Positions 37,678-47,775 of a DNA stretch of 64,000 bases are shown here, one piece after another; position 1 is the stretch's first letter, and every line of letters starts with the position of its first letter. Both the position numbers and the translations under genes were made by a program. Origin of the DNA: Streptococcus equi subsp. equi (GTDB lineage Bacteria > Bacillota > Bacilli > Lactobacillales > Streptococcaceae); contig LR134389.1 of assembly GCA_900637675.1 (NCBI GenBank), positions 992,001-1,056,000 of the forward strand, written 5' to 3'. Under the pieces are notes generated by a model. It was not told the origin of the DNA, ran no database searches, and saw only the letters and a program-made list of their open reading frames with translations.

Positions 37678-38613
37678 ATGAAAAATCAGGAATTAGCTAA
37701 GCAATTAGCCTCACCATCAAAAAATTCACGACTTGAAGCATTTGGTCGTACGATTACCTTTTTTTGCCTCGCCTTAATTGTTTTTATCGTTGCAATGATT
37801 TTACTTTTTGTGGCTCAAAAGGGCTTGTCTACCTTTTTTGTAAACAAGGTTAATCTTTTTGATTTCCTATTTGGTACAGAGTGGCAGCCTAGCGTTAAAA
37901 ATGCTGCCGGTGTTCCTTATCTTGGAGCTCTTCCGATGATTGCTGGATCGTTTTTAGTCACGATTTTATCAGCCTTGGTGGCAACACCATTTGCCATTGG
38001 GGCAGCAGTATTTATGACTGAAATTTCACCCAAGTACGGGGCAAAACTATTACAGCCAGCAGTTGAATTGCTTGTAGGTATCCCGTCAGTTGTTTATGGC
38101 TTTATTGGCTTGCAGGTTGTTGTTCCTTTTATTCGTTCTATTTTTGGTGGAACAGGCTTTGGTATCCTATCAGGGGTCTGTGTCTTGTTTGTCATGATTT
38201 TACCGACGGTTACCTTTATGACAACAGATAGTCTGCGCGCTGTTCCTCGTCATTATCGTGAGGCTTCTATGGCTATGGGGGCTACACGTTGGCAAACCAT
38301 TTGGCGAGTGGTTTTAAATGCGGCTCGTCCTGGTATTTTTACTGCTGTTATTTTTGGTATGGCTAGAGCCTTTGGTGAGGCCTTAGCCATTCAAATGGTT
38401 GTGGGAAATTCAGCAGTCATGCCGGCTTCACTAACCACTCCAGCGGCTACATTGACCTCTGTATTGACTATGGGAATTGGTAATACAGTTATGGGAACTG
38501 TTCAAAATAATGTGCTATGGTCATTAGCCCTTGTCTTATTGCTGATGAGTCTAGCTTTTAATTCCCTTGTCAAATTAATTACGAAAGAGAGAAAGAGAAA
38601 TTATGAACGCTAA
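37678..38613 (+). CDS. pstC: Phosphate ABC transporter permease PstC
   Basis: A 311-residue membrane subunit with six membrane helices and the binding-protein-dependent permease loop EASMAMGATRWQTIWRVVLNAA. ATG 37678 is preferred, with TGGGGGA five bases upstream. It lies ten bases after pstS and overlaps pstA by eleven bases. Confidence 0.95.
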   Translation: MKNQELAKQLASPSKNSRLEAFGRTITFFCLALIVFIVAMILLFVAQKGLSTFFVNKVNLFDFLFGTEWQPSVKNAAGVPYLGALPMIAGSFLVTILSALVATPFAIGAAVFMTEISPKYGAKLLQPAVELLVGIPSVVYGFIGLQVVVPFIRSIFGGTGFGILSGVCVLFVMILPTVTFMTTDSLRAVPRHYREASMAMGATRWQTIWRVVLNAARPGIFTAVIFGMARAFGEALAIQMVVGNSAVMPASLTTPAATLTSVLTMGIGNTVMGTVQNNVLWSLALVLLLMSLAFNSLVKLITKERKRNYER

Positions 38614-39490
38614 AAAGGTTGATAAAGTAGCAACTGGTAGCTTGTATACTATTGCTGGAATTATTGTAGCTATTTTAGCTTCCCTAATTCTGTTTATTCT
38701 TGTGCGTGGCCTACCTCACATCAGCTGGTCGTTTTTAACAGGGAAATCATCGTCCTATGAAGCTGGTGGAGGTATTGGGATTCAGCTTTATAATTCATTT
38801 TTCTTGCTGGTAGTAACCTTGATTATTTCCATTCCCCTATCAACAGGTGCTGGCATTTATTTGGCCGAATACGCTAAAAAAGGACCTGTGACAAATGTGA
38901 TTAGAACCTGTATTGAAATCCTATCCTCATTGCCATCTGTTGTGGTTGGATTGTTTGGCTACCTTATTTTTGTTGTACAGTTTGAATATGGCTTTTCTAT
39001 TATATCAGGTGCCCTTGCTTTGACGGTATTTAATCTTCCGCAAATGACAAGAAACGTTGAGGATAGCTTGCTGCATGTGCATCATACTCAAAGAGAGGCA
39101 GGGCTAGCCCTTGGGCTTTCACGCTGGGAAACGGTTTTTCATGTGGTTATTCCAGAGGCCTTGCCAAGTATTGTGACAGGTATTGTTTTGGCTTCAGGTC
39201 GTATCTTTGGTGAAGCAGCTGCTCTTATCTATACTGCGGGTCAGTCTGCCCCAGCGCTTGATTGGTCAAATTGGAACCCTTTGAGCGTGACAAGCCCTAT
39301 TTCAATTTTCCGTCAATCTGAAACCCTAGCTGTTCATATTTGGAAGGTCAATAGTGAAGGGACAATCCCTGATGCAACACTTGTTTCTGCTGGTAGTGCA
39401 GCGGTGTTGTTGATTTTTATCCTTATTTTCAATCTATCAGCTCGCTTTATTGGCAAGCGTATTCATGCTAAGATGACAGCAGCAAAATAA
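38603..39490 (+). CDS. pstA: Phosphate ABC transporter permease PstA
   Basis: A 295-residue membrane partner of PstC. It has six membrane helices and the loop [25 protein letters not shown] (in part). The start overlaps the pstC stop, supporting translational coupling. A large extracellular loop near residues 210-245 ([17 protein letters not shown]) is characteristic of PstA. Confidence 0.95.
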   Translation: MNAKKVDKVATGSLYTIAGIIVAILASLILFILVRGLPHISWSFLTGKSSSYEAGGGIGIQLYNSFFLLVVTLIISIPLSTGAGIYLAEYAKKGPVTNVIRTCIEILSSLPSVVVGLFGYLIFVVQFEYGFSIISGALALTVFNLPQMTRNVEDSLLHVHHTQREAGLALGLSRWETVFHVVIPEALPSIVTGIVLASGRIFGEAAALIYTAGQSAPALDWSNWNPLSVTSPISIFRQSETLAVHIWKVNSEGTIPDATLVSAGSAAVLLIFILIFNLSARFIGKRIHAKMTAAK

Positions 39491-39506
39491 GACATTGGAG
39501 AGATTC

Positions 39507-40310
39507 ATGACAGAATATAATTGGAACGAACGTCATATCATTACATTTCCAGAAGAAACGATTGCCCTAGCTACTAAGGATCTGCATGTTTATTATGGTA
39601 GCAAGGAGGCAATCAAGGGGATTGATATGCAATTCGAAAAAAATAAAATTACAGCCCTAATTGGACCCTCAGGCTGTGGCAAGTCAACCTATCTGCGCAG
39701 CCTCAATCGCATGAATGACACCATTGATATTGCTAGAGTAACAGGTGAAATTTTGTATCAAGGCATTGATGTCAATCGAAAGGACATGAATGTGTATGAA
39801 ATCCGTAAGCACCTAGGAATGGTCTTTCAAAGGCCAAATCCATTTGCCAAGTCTATTTATAAAAACATCACCTTTGCTCATGAAAGAGCAGGAGTGAGAG
39901 ATAAAAGGGTTTTAGATGAGATTGTCGAAACCTCCCTCAAGCAGGCTGCACTATGGGATCAGGTCAAGGACGATCTTCATAAATCAGCCTTTACCCTTTC
40001 AGGAGGTCAGCAGCAGCGCTTGTGTATTGCTAGGGCTATTTCGGTTAAGCCGGATATCTTGTTGATGGACGAACCAGCTTCAGCCCTTGATCCTATTGCA
40101 ACCATGCAGCTAGAAGAAACCATGTTTGAGTTGAAGAAGGATTACACCATTATTATCGTTACTCATAACATGCAGCAGGCCGCTAGAGCAAGTGATTACA
40201 CTGCTTTCTTCTATTTGGGTGACTTAATTGAATACGATAAAACGCGTAACATTTTCCAAAACGCTACCTGTCAGTCCACAAATGATTACGTCTCAGGGCA
40301 CTTTGGTTAG
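39507..40310 (+). CDS. pstB1: Phosphate ABC transporter ATP-binding protein PstB (copy 1)
   Basis: ATPase of the phosphate importer, 267 residues. Walker A is [20 protein letters not shown]-loop VFQRPNPF, signature [14 protein letters not shown], Walker [13 protein letters not shown], switch VTHNM. The ATG at 39507 has TTGGAGAG upstream. Two PstB proteins in tandem are normal in streptococci. Confidence 0.95.
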   Translation: MTEYNWNERHIITFPEETIALATKDLHVYYGSKEAIKGIDMQFEKNKITALIGPSGCGKSTYLRSLNRMNDTIDIARVTGEILYQGIDVNRKDMNVYEIRKHLGMVFQRPNPFAKSIYKNITFAHERAGVRDKRVLDEIVETSLKQAALWDQVKDDLHKSAFTLSGGQQQRLCIARAISVKPDILLMDEPASALDPIATMQLEETMFELKKDYTIIIVTHNMQQAARASDYTAFFYLGDLIEYDKTRNIFQNATCQSTNDYVSGHFG

Positions 40311-40323
40311 AAAGAAGGATATG

Positions 40324-41082
40324 ATGGCAGAACCTATTTTACAAATCAGAGATCTTTCTGTTTACTATAATAAAAAGAAAACCTTAAAGGACGTGTCCTT
40401 AGATTTTTACCCAAATGAAATCACAGCACTCATTGGCCCTTCAGGGTCTGGGAAATCAACACTTTTGCGTTCCATCAATCGCATGAATGACCTGAATCCA
40501 GAGGTAACCATTACGGGGTCAATCGTTTATAATGGACATAACATTTACAGTCCAAGAACAGACACTGTTGATTTGCGAAAAGAAATTGGTATGGTCTTTC
40601 AGCAGCCCAATCCCTTTCCAATGTCTATCTATGAAAACGTTGTCTATGGCTTGCGCCTAAAGGGCATTAGAGATAAGGCTGTTTTAGATCACGCTGTTGA
40701 ATCCTCTCTCAAAGGAGCCTCCATCTGGAGTGAGGTCAAGGATAGGCTTCATGATTCAGCTGTTGGACTATCAGGAGGTCAACAGCAGCGTGTCTGCATA
40801 GCAAGGGTTCTGGCAACCAGCCCTAAAATCATTTTGTTAGATGAGCCAACATCGGCTTTAGATCCCATTTCAGCCGGCAAAATCGAAGAGACCCTGTTCT
40901 CACTAAAAAAGGATTATACGATGGTTATCGTTACCCGCTCCATGCAGCAGGCCTCGCGCTTGTCAGACCGGACAGGCTTCTTCTTAGAGGGAGACCTTCT
41001 TGAGTTTGGTCCTACTAAGGCAATGTTTATGAACCCTAAGAGGAAGGAAACAGAAGATTATATTTCGGGTAAATTTGGCTAA
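40324..41082 (+). CDS. pstB2: Phosphate ABC transporter ATP-binding protein PstB (copy 2)
   Basis: Second ATPase, 252 residues, clearly a paralogue of pstB1. Walker A is [19 protein letters not shown], signature [14 protein letters not shown], Walker [12 protein letters not shown]. The switch region reads IVTRSMQQ, where the usual histidine (VTHNMQQ in copy 1) is replaced by Arg; this may affect ATP hydrolysis. AAGG lies before the ATG at 40324. Confidence 0.94.
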   Translation: MAEPILQIRDLSVYYNKKKTLKDVSLDFYPNEITALIGPSGSGKSTLLRSINRMNDLNPEVTITGSIVYNGHNIYSPRTDTVDLRKEIGMVFQQPNPFPMSIYENVVYGLRLKGIRDKAVLDHAVESSLKGASIWSEVKDRLHDSAVGLSGGQQQRVCIARVLATSPKIILLDEPTSALDPISAGKIEETLFSLKKDYTMVIVTRSMQQASRLSDRTGFFLEGDLLEFGPTKAMFMNPKRKETEDYISGKFG

Positions 41083-41152
41083 GGGATCTTGTTTGTAGTC
41101 TAGGTATCCGCTCTGTTTAGGATAATAAATGAATCAATAGAAAGAAAAAATG

Positions 41153-41806
41153 ATGTTAAGAACTAAATTTGAAGAAGAATTAGACAAGCTACACAATCAG
41201 TTTTACTCTATGGGAACAGAAGTCTTGTCTCAAATCAATAAAACCGTTCGTGCCTTTGTCAGTCATGACCGCGAATTGGCCAAAGAGGTGATTGAGGAAG
41301 ACGATACCATCAATGGATTTGAAACAAAATTAGAAAAAAAGTCTCTTGAAATTATCGCCTTACAGCAGCCTGTTTCAAACGATTTGCGAACAGTTATTAC
41401 TGTTTTGAAGGCCTCAAGTGATATTGAGCGTATGGGAGATCACGCTGCCTCTATCGCTAAAGCAACCATTCGCATGAAAGGAGAAGAGCGTATCCCGATT
41501 GTTGAGGAGCATATCAACTTGATGGGGAAGGCAGTCAAGCAGATGGTTGAAGAGGCGCTAAATGCTTATATTAATGCAGATGATGCCAAGGCCTATGAAA
41601 TTGCTGCTTCAGACGAAATCATTGATAATTATTTCCGCGAAATCCAATCTCTAGCTGTCGAAGAAATTCGCAAGACACCAGATGCCGTCTTTGCTGGCAA
41701 GGAATACTTCCAGGTTCTCATGTATTTAGAGCGTATCGGTGACTATGCTCGTAATATTTGTGAATGGATTGTCTATTTAAAAACTGGAAAAATTATTGAA
41801 TTATAA
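41153..41806 (+). CDS. phoU: Phosphate transport regulator PhoU
   Basis: A 217-residue all-helical protein with two PhoU repeats. Each carries the metal-binding E/DxxxD pattern, seen as SSDIERMGDHAASIAKA and LERIGDYARNICEW. It regulates the Pst importer and phosphate signalling and normally ends the pst operon. Two ATG codons lie in tandem at 41150; the second (MLRTKFEEEL) matches the usual N-terminus. Confidence 0.94.
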   Translation: MLRTKFEEELDKLHNQFYSMGTEVLSQINKTVRAFVSHDRELAKEVIEEDDTINGFETKLEKKSLEIIALQQPVSNDLRTVITVLKASSDIERMGDHAASIAKATIRMKGEERIPIVEEHINLMGKAVKQMVEEALNAYINADDAKAYEIAASDEIIDNYFREIQSLAVEEIRKTPDAVFAGKEYFQVLMYLERIGDYARNICEWIVYLKTGKIIEL

Positions 41807-42039
41807 GAAAGTATGGTATAATGGGGGCTGGGTGAACTTCTCAGTTCCTCGTTTTATTATAGCGATTAAAAGGTTTTAGAGGCTGGAGCTTCAGCTGAGC
41901 TGACTATCAGCTGTCAAGCTTCTAGACAAAATGAAAGATAACAATAAGCTAGTCGTCTAAGGGACTAGACGGCAGGATTGATTATATTAAGAATGTGACC
42001 TTGTCCCATCACTAATTTAATGACATATTAAGGAGTTGT
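41807..42039 (+). promoter_or_regulatory. pepN leader with promoter and hairpins
   Basis: A 233-base gap after phoU. TATAAT at 41817-41822 is the likely -10 of a promoter that would give a leader of about 210 bases. The leader contains a strong hairpin near 41888-41925 (AGCTTCAGCTGA pairing with TCAGCTGtcAAGCT) and a second stem near 41950-41975 (CTAGTC with GACTAG, alternative CGTCTA with TAGACG). No known riboswitch class was recognised. Confidence 0.5.
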
Positions 42040-44577
42040 ATGAAAAAAGTAGAACATCTTATTGAAAAGTTTATTCCTGAAAATTATAATATTTTCTTAG
42101 ACATTAATCGCAGCACAAAAACCTTCACAGGTAATGTTGCAATCAATGGTGAAGCATTAGATAATCAAGTGTCATTTCACCAAAAGGACTTGGCAATCAA
42201 TGCCATTTTACTTGACAATGAAGCTGTTAGCTATCATGTTGACGATGACAATGAGCTTGTGCGTGTTGAGCTGCCAGAGACTGGTATGATGACGCTTGTC
42301 ATTGAATTTTCAGGTAATATTACTGACAATATGACTGGTATTTACCCGTCCTATTACACAAAAGATGGTGAAAAACAGGAGGTTATTTCAACGCAGTTTG
42401 AAAGCCATTTTGCGCGTGAGGCCTTTCCATGTATTGACGAGCCTGAAGCAAAGGCTACCTTTGACTTAAGCTTGACATTTGACCAAGCAGAGGGCGAGAT
42501 TGCTCTATCAAATATGCCTGAGGTCAATGCTGAGCGCCGCAAGGAGACCGGTCTTTGGACCTTTGAGACAACTCCTAGAATGTCTTCTTATCTGCTGGCC
42601 TTTGCCTTAGGAGACTTGCATGGCAAAACAACAAAAAGTAAAAACGGGACAACAGTTGGTGTTTATGCAACCAAGGCTCACCCACTGACCTCGCTAGATT
42701 TTTCATTGGATATTGCTGTACGTGTCATTGATTTTTACGAAGACTACTTTGGGGTTCGCTATCCTATTCCGCAATCTCTAAATATTGCTCTTCCTGATTT
42801 TTCATCTGGAGCGATGGAAAACTGGGGCTTGATTACCTATCGTGAAATTTACCTGTTGGTTGATGGCAATTCAACAGCCCGCAGCAGACAAAATGTTGCT
42901 CTTGTTGTGGCACACGAGATTGCCCATCAATGGTTTGGTAATCTTGTAACCATGAAATGGTGGGACGATCTTTGGCTAAATGAAAGCTTTGCCAATATGA
43001 TGGAATATGTAGCCATCAATGCTATTGAGCCGTCATGGCGTATTTTTGAGGATTTCCAAACAACAGGTGTGCCGCTGGCTCTTAAGCGTGATGCAACAGA
43101 CGGTGTTCAATCAGTCCATGTTGCTGTTAATCACCCAGATGAGATTAATACCCTGTTTGATCCAGCTATTGTCTATGCCAAAGGTAGCCGCTTAATGCAT
43201 ATGCTTCGTCGCTGGATTGGCGATAAGGATTTTGCGGCAGGTCTGCGCCTTTACTTTGAAAAGCATCAATACCGTAATACTGTAGGACGTGATTTGTGGC
43301 AGGCTCTTTCAGAAGCTTCTGGTAAAGATGTTGCTGCGTTTATGGACGCTTGGCTAGAGCAGCCAGGCTATCCTGTCTTAACGGCCAGAGTTGACAATGA
43401 TCAGTTGATTCTCAGCCAAAAGCAGTTCTTTATTGGTGAGGCAAGCGACCAAAAGAGACTATGGCCAATTCCACTAAATGCGAACTGGAAAGGTCTTCCT
43501 GACGTACTGACAGAGGAGTCCATCGTTATTTCAGGCTTTAGTCAATTAGCCGCCCAAAATAAAGGAACACTTCGCTTTAATACAGAAAATACAGCGCATT
43601 ACATTACAGATTATCAGGGACAGCTCTTTCATAGCTTAGTTGATGATTTGAAGCATCTTGACAACACCTCTGCCCTTCAAGTGATTCAAGAGCGCCGCTT
43701 GCTGGCTGATAGCGGTCTGATTTCTTATGCAGAGCTGGTTGACTTAATCGCTCAGCTAGATGACAAAAAATCCTATATGGTTGCTGCAGCTGTTCAGCAG
43801 GTTATTAGAGGCTTAGAGCAGTTCATTGATGAAGGAACCTCAGCAGAGCAGTCCTTCAATCGATTGATTTCTTCTATTTTCCAAGAGGACTTCAGGCAGC
43901 TTGGATTTGAAAAGAGGGCAAATGAATCTGATGAAGATGAAATGGTTCGTCAAATTGCTTTACATCACCTGTTGGTTGGAGGCAATCGTGATGTGATCAA
44001 GCAGGCCAAGACTATCTTTGAAGCTTATGCAAATCGTATCGAAGCCATTCCAGCAGCCATTCGCCGCTCGGTATTGGTGAGTCAGATCAAGTATTTTGAA
44101 ATAGCTGACTTGGTTGATGCTTATTTTGATGCTTATGTTGCAACCAAGGACAACAATCTTCGAGCTGATTTGAGCGCCGCCTTAGCAACAACAGCTAATC
44201 CATCAACTCTTAAGCGCATTCAGTACAGCTTAAAGGATAAGGATATTATTAAGCCACAGGACTTAGCAGCTTGGTACAGCTTTTTGCTTGATCAGGCCTC
44301 TGCACAAGAAAGCATTTGGCGTTGGGCTAGAGAAAATTGGAAGTGGATTAAGGCTTCACTGGGTGGTGATATGAGCTTTGACAAGTTTATTATTTACCCT
44401 GCTAACCATTTTAAAACAGCAGAGCGTTTAGCTGAATATAAGGCCTTCTTTGAGCCACAGCTTGATGATATGGCGATTAGTCGCAATATTTCGATGGGGA
44501 TAAATGAAATTTCAGCTCGAGTTGCCCTCATTGATAGTGAAAAGGAAGCTATCGCTAATGCTTTAAGTCAGTACTAA
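42040..44577 (+). CDS. pepN: Aminopeptidase N
   Basis: Cytoplasmic M1-family zinc metallopeptidase that releases N-terminal residues from peptides, 845 residues. The substrate anchor is GAMENWGLITYRE and the zinc site is HEIAHQWFGN with NESFAN 18 residues after the second His. The N-terminal domain, catalytic domain and C-terminal helical repeats are all present. AAGGAG lies nine bases before the ATG. The ciaRH operon follows after its terminator, the order also found in S. pneumoniae. Confidence 0.96.
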   Translation: MKKVEHLIEKFIPENYNIFLDINRSTKTFTGNVAINGEALDNQVSFHQKDLAINAILLDNEAVSYHVDDDNELVRVELPETGMMTLVIEFSGNITDNMTGIYPSYYTKDGEKQEVISTQFESHFAREAFPCIDEPEAKATFDLSLTFDQAEGEIALSNMPEVNAERRKETGLWTFETTPRMSSYLLAFALGDLHGKTTKSKNGTTVGVYATKAHPLTSLDFSLDIAVRVIDFYEDYFGVRYPIPQSLNIALPDFSSGAMENWGLITYREIYLLVDGNSTARSRQNVALVVAHEIAHQWFGNLVTMKWWDDLWLNESFANMMEYVAINAIEPSWRIFEDFQTTGVPLALKRDATDGVQSVHVAVNHPDEINTLFDPAIVYAKGSRLMHMLRRWIGDKDFAAGLRLYFEKHQYRNTVGRDLWQALSEASGKDVAAFMDAWLEQPGYPVLTARVDNDQLILSQKQFFIGEASDQKRLWPIPLNANWKGLPDVLTEESIVISGFSQLAAQNKGTLRFNTENTAHYITDYQGQLFHSLVDDLKHLDNTSALQVIQERRLLADSGLISYAELVDLIAQLDDKKSYMVAAAVQQVIRGLEQFIDEGTSAEQSFNRLISSIFQEDFRQLGFEKRANESDEDEMVRQIALHHLLVGGNRDVIKQAKTIFEAYANRIEAIPAAIRRSVLVSQIKYFEIADLVDAYFDAYVATKDNNLRADLSAALATTANPSTLKRIQYSLKDKDIIKPQDLAAWYSFLLDQASAQESIWRWARENWKWIKASLGGDMSFDKFIIYPANHFKTAERLAEYKAFFEPQLDDMAISRNISMGINEISARVALIDSEKEAIANALSQY

Positions 44578-44586
44578 TGATATCAC

Positions 44587-44620
44587 AAAGGAGCTGGGGA
44601 CCATCCTCAACTCCTTTATT
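44587..44620 (+). terminator. Terminator after pepN
   Basis: AAAGGAG (44587-44593) pairs with CTCCTTT (44611-44617), with a shorter inner stem. A short T-rich tail follows. Confidence 0.65.
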
Positions 44621-44995
44621 GGTGTCAAAGCTACTATCTTTAAGTAACATTTAGATCAAAGGGTAATTGCTGTAGCTTAGTGGCACTGCCTGTCAGCTTT
44701 TGGCAAATGAGGAGGCTTCAATCATAAGCAGTGGTTAATCTTAGCGCCGTAAATTACTAGTTGATCAGAGTCAGAGCTTAGGACGGATAGGTCATAGAGA
44801 CAATTCTTTGTCTGTCAGTTTTATAACTTAAGTAGGTCTCCAGACTAACTGTATGCTTATGACCTGTCATGAGCAATAGTTTAGCAAAGCTTAAGCTTTT
44901 TGTGTTATCGTTAGATTAGAGAATTCATTTAGTAAGGTAATCCCTAAAGACTACTTGAGCGAGGCTGTTAGTCTTTAGAGAATTGAGGTATCATA
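44621..44995 (+). promoter_or_regulatory. ciaR upstream region with a CiaR-type box
   Basis: No gene is seen in these 375 bases. TTTAAG-taaca-TTTAGA at 44639-44655 resembles the CiaR direct repeat TTTAAG-N5-TTTAAG. Further on there is the hairpin AGACAA/TTGTCT near 44797-44812, inside an AGGTCATA/TATGACCT pair (about 44788 and 44861). A 14-bp palindrome, AAAGCTTAAGCTTT, lies at 44886-44899. The true promoter of ciaR was not clear. The box could control ciaRH itself or an unannotated small RNA. Confidence 0.4.
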
Positions 44996-45670
44996 ATGAT
45001 AAAACTATTATTAGTAGAAGACGATTTAAGCTTGTCAAATTCTATCTTTGATTTTTTAGATGACTTTGCTGATGTGACGCAGGTTTTTGATGGTGACGAA
45101 GGACTCTATGAGGCAGAAAGCGGTATTTATGATTTGATTCTGTTAGATTTGATGCTGCCTGAAAAGGATGGCTTTCAAGTGTTAAAAGCCTTACGTGAAA
45201 AAGACATCAAAATTCCCGTCTTGATCATGACTGCCAAAGAAAGCATCGATGACAAAGGGCATGGCTTTGAGCTTGGTGCTGATGACTATTTAACCAAGCC
45301 CTTTTACCTAGAAGAATTAAAAATGCGGATTCAGGCCTTGCTTAAGCGCGTAGGAAAGTTTAATGACAAGAGCCTTAAATTTGGCAACCTGACTGTAGAT
45401 ACTACCCGTAAAGAGGTACAGGTCAATGGGCAGGCCATAGAGCTATTAGGCAAGGAGCTTGATTTACTAATCTATATCCTTCAAAATCAAAATGTTATTT
45501 TGCCAAAATCACAAATTTTTGATCGTATCTGGGGCTTTGATAGTGATACCACTATCTCTGTTGTAGAGGTCTATGTCTCTAAAATTCGTAAGAAGCTTAA
45601 GGGGACAGACTTTGTTAATCATCTTCAAACCTTGAGAAGTGTAGGATATATCTTAAAAGCTAATGAATAA
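44996..45670 (+). CDS. ciaR: Two-component response regulator CiaR
   Basis: A 224-residue OmpR-type response regulator. The receiver domain has the acidic pair VEDD, phospho-acceptor [10 protein letters not shown], and K in TKPF; the C-terminal winged helix has [30 protein letters not shown] (in part). The N-terminus [27 protein letters not shown] closely follows streptococcal CiaR, and the sequence departs clearly from CovR. CiaRH governs competence, cell-wall antibiotic tolerance and small RNAs in related species. The kinase gene overlaps by eight bases. Confidence 0.95.
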   Translation: MIKLLLVEDDLSLSNSIFDFLDDFADVTQVFDGDEGLYEAESGIYDLILLDLMLPEKDGFQVLKALREKDIKIPVLIMTAKESIDDKGHGFELGADDYLTKPFYLEELKMRIQALLKRVGKFNDKSLKFGNLTVDTTRKEVQVNGQAIELLGKELDLLIYILQNQNVILPKSQIFDRIWGFDSDTTISVVEVYVSKIRKKLKGTDFVNHLQTLRSVGYILKANE

Positions 45671-46973
45671 ACTAAAAAAAGGATTATTGTCCGATAATTA
45701 TACGCATTTTTTTCATTTCTTTGCTATTTTTACAGGCATTTTTGTTGTCATGACCATCATTATTTTACAAATCATGAGGTTTAGTGTCTATTCCACAGTA
45801 GACAGCAGTCTCATTTCGGTCGGTCAAAATGCCAGCAACTATGCTAATAGGACCATGGCGAGAATATCTTCCTTTTATTTTGATGCAGAAAATAACCTTA
45901 TTCAGGCTCTTCCTGAACTGGAAGCGTCAAAATCACTTGGCTCCTCCACCACTAATATGGATATTATTTTATTTAGTGCTAATGGGACGATATTGAACTC
46001 CTTTGACGCTTTCTCTAATTACCAAAGCTTTCGTTTAGACAAAAGCCAGCTCAATAACATTGTCACCACACAGCTGATGAATTTTTATGGGCAAAAGGAG
46101 AAATACCATACCCTAACCGTTAAGGTTCACATTAAAAACTATCCAGCAGTGGCTTATATGATGGCAGTGGTTAATGTTCAGCAGCTGGATACTGCTAATG
46201 AGCGCTATGAACAGATTATTATCATGGTTATGATTGTCTTTTGGTTAATTTCGATTTTGGCCAGTATTTATTTGGCTAAGTGGAGCAGAAAGCCAATTAT
46301 GGAGAGCTATGCCAAGCAAAAAATGTTTGTAGAAAATGCCAGTCATGAGCTTAGGACTCCTTTAGCGGTGCTGCAAAATCGTTTGGAATCGCTGTTTAGA
46401 AAGCCTAACGAAACCATTTTAGACAATAGCGAGCATATTGCGTCAAGCCTAGATGAGGTTCGTAATATGAGAATATTAACAACTAATCTGTTAAATTTAG
46501 CCAGAAGTGATGATGGGATCAAGCCGCAGCTAGTTGATGTTGATGCAGCCTTTTTTGATACTGTTTTTGAAAATTATCAATTAGTTGCAGAAGAGTCAGG
46601 CAAGCAGTTTATCTCAGTTAATCAGATCAATAGGCCCTTAAAGACGGATAAGGCTTTGCTCAAGCAGCTGATGACCATTTTGTTTGATAATGCGATCAAA
46701 TACACTGATCATAACGGTGTGGTTGAGGTCAAGGTTAGAACGACCGATAAGCATTTATTGATTTCTGTTATTGATAATGGCCCAGGGATCAAGGATGATG
46801 ATAAGAAAAAGATTTTTGATCGCTTTTACCGAGTGGATAAGGCAAGGGCACGCCAAAAAGGAGGGTTTGGACTCGGATTGGCCTTAGCGCAGCAGATCGT
46901 TACCTCATTAAAAGGAACGATTACCGTCAGTGATAATAAGCCTACCGGCGCCATCTTTGAAGTAAAATTATAG
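45663..46973 (+). CDS. ciaH: Two-component sensor kinase CiaH
   Basis: A 436-residue membrane histidine kinase. There are two membrane helices (about residues 18-40 and 185-205) around an extracellular domain of about 145 residues. The H box is [17 protein letters not shown], the N box [10 protein letters not shown], the G1 box VIDNGPGI, and G2 [11 protein letters not shown]. It partners CiaR, encoded just upstream. A terminator follows at 47015. Confidence 0.95.
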   Translation: MNKLKKGLLSDNYTHFFHFFAIFTGIFVVMTIIILQIMRFSVYSTVDSSLISVGQNASNYANRTMARISSFYFDAENNLIQALPELEASKSLGSSTTNMDIILFSANGTILNSFDAFSNYQSFRLDKSQLNNIVTTQLMNFYGQKEKYHTLTVKVHIKNYPAVAYMMAVVNVQQLDTANERYEQIIIMVMIVFWLISILASIYLAKWSRKPIMESYAKQKMFVENASHELRTPLAVLQNRLESLFRKPNETILDNSEHIASSLDEVRNMRILTTNLLNLARSDDGIKPQLVDVDAAFFDTVFENYQLVAEESGKQFISVNQINRPLKTDKALLKQLMTILFDNAIKYTDHNGVVEVKVRTTDKHLLISVIDNGPGIKDDDKKKIFDRFYRVDKARARQKGGFGLGLALAQQIVTSLKGTITVSDNKPTGAIFEVKL

Positions 46974-47014
46974 CACTGAGTTCTTGCTAGCCCATAATCA
47001 GTATGAAAATAACA

Positions 47015-47047
47015 GTCACTAGATCAAGAAGTCTAGTGACTTTTTTT
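47015..47047 (+). terminator. Terminator after ciaRH
   Basis: GTCACTAGA (47015-47023) pairs perfectly with TCTAGTGAC (47032-47040), then seven T. Confidence 0.9.
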
Positions 47048-47356
47048 ATTGTCTTCTTTTTGCTGTTGACCAAGCAGTTGACAAGAAAATTCCAATAGAT
47101 AGTTTAAAGCCAATAAAACCATTATTAGGCTTGCATTACAGGCAGGTATCAAACAAAGATATAGAAAAATATACCATAAAAAATCTCATAAAAGTGTCAA
47201 AATGGTAAAAAATTGCCAACAATATGTCGATATTATACCATTATTATAGTATAATATTTATAATCGTATCATAATATTAAAATATCTGGTGTCTAGCTGT
47301 TTTTGTAAAAGCAAAAAACTTGCAACACCTTATGATAAAGCATAAAGGAATACAAG
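47048..47356. promoter_or_regulatory. AT-rich upstream region of the lipase cassette
   Basis: Very AT-rich, with no gene. A perfect inverted repeat, ATATTATAC (47230-47238) and GTATAATAT (47249-47257), with a ten-base loop lies upstream of the cassette. Its right arm contains a TATAAT-like -10, so it may be both a promoter and a regulator-binding site. Confidence 0.45.
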
Positions 47357-47775
47357 CATGATAGTCTACCTAAAGCAACACAAAATTACTGGAAATTAGT
47401 CAGCATAGCCGCTTTAATCATTATTTTAGGAGGAATACTAACAATGAATTGGCTTAATGGCGAAGAGCTAAAAAAGAAAAAGTACAGACAAGAGCAGGAT
47501 AGGGTAGTGAAATACATAGGAGAGCATATAGAGCTATGTAATGGTCAGCCTATAACAAAATTGAGTTTATAGAATTTCAGTTAGAAACTGCAACCACCGG
47601 AACTTGGTCAATAACAACAATTGTTAATGAGAAATATCTGATTCATTTTTCAGAAGATAGATTAGGTGAAGAAATACGGACTTCCTATTATTCTCCAAAA
47701 GAATTTAAGCAATACAGTGAAAAGATGAGGAATAATATGACTAATGTTGAAACAATTTATTACGAGGAGAAATGA
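47357..47775 (+). CDS. Small membrane-anchored protein, candidate immunity protein, frame-disrupted
   Basis: The repaired product has about 140 residues: a short N-terminus, one membrane helix (KLVSIAALIIILGGILTMNW) and an extracellular-type domain with TATTGTWSITTIVNEKYLIHF and SPKEFKQYSEKM. Two single-base breaks interrupt it, one near 47360 (GATAG, expected GATTAG) and one in the A-run 47557-47560; the second separates MNWLNGEEL..ITKLSL* from the rest. AAAGGA lies before ATG 47357. Its stop overlaps the lipase start. The strand-rich domain recalls small cystatin-like lipoproteins such as DUF1433 and DUF4467, and immunity proteins of type VII lipases belong to that kind. This assignment is tentative. 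Confidence 0.5.

Noticed and set aside
44996..46973. Assignment of the two-component system as CovRS/CsrRS
   Set aside because: The regulator sequence ([24 protein letters not shown]) and the pepN neighbour match CiaRH, and the CovR N-terminus is different.
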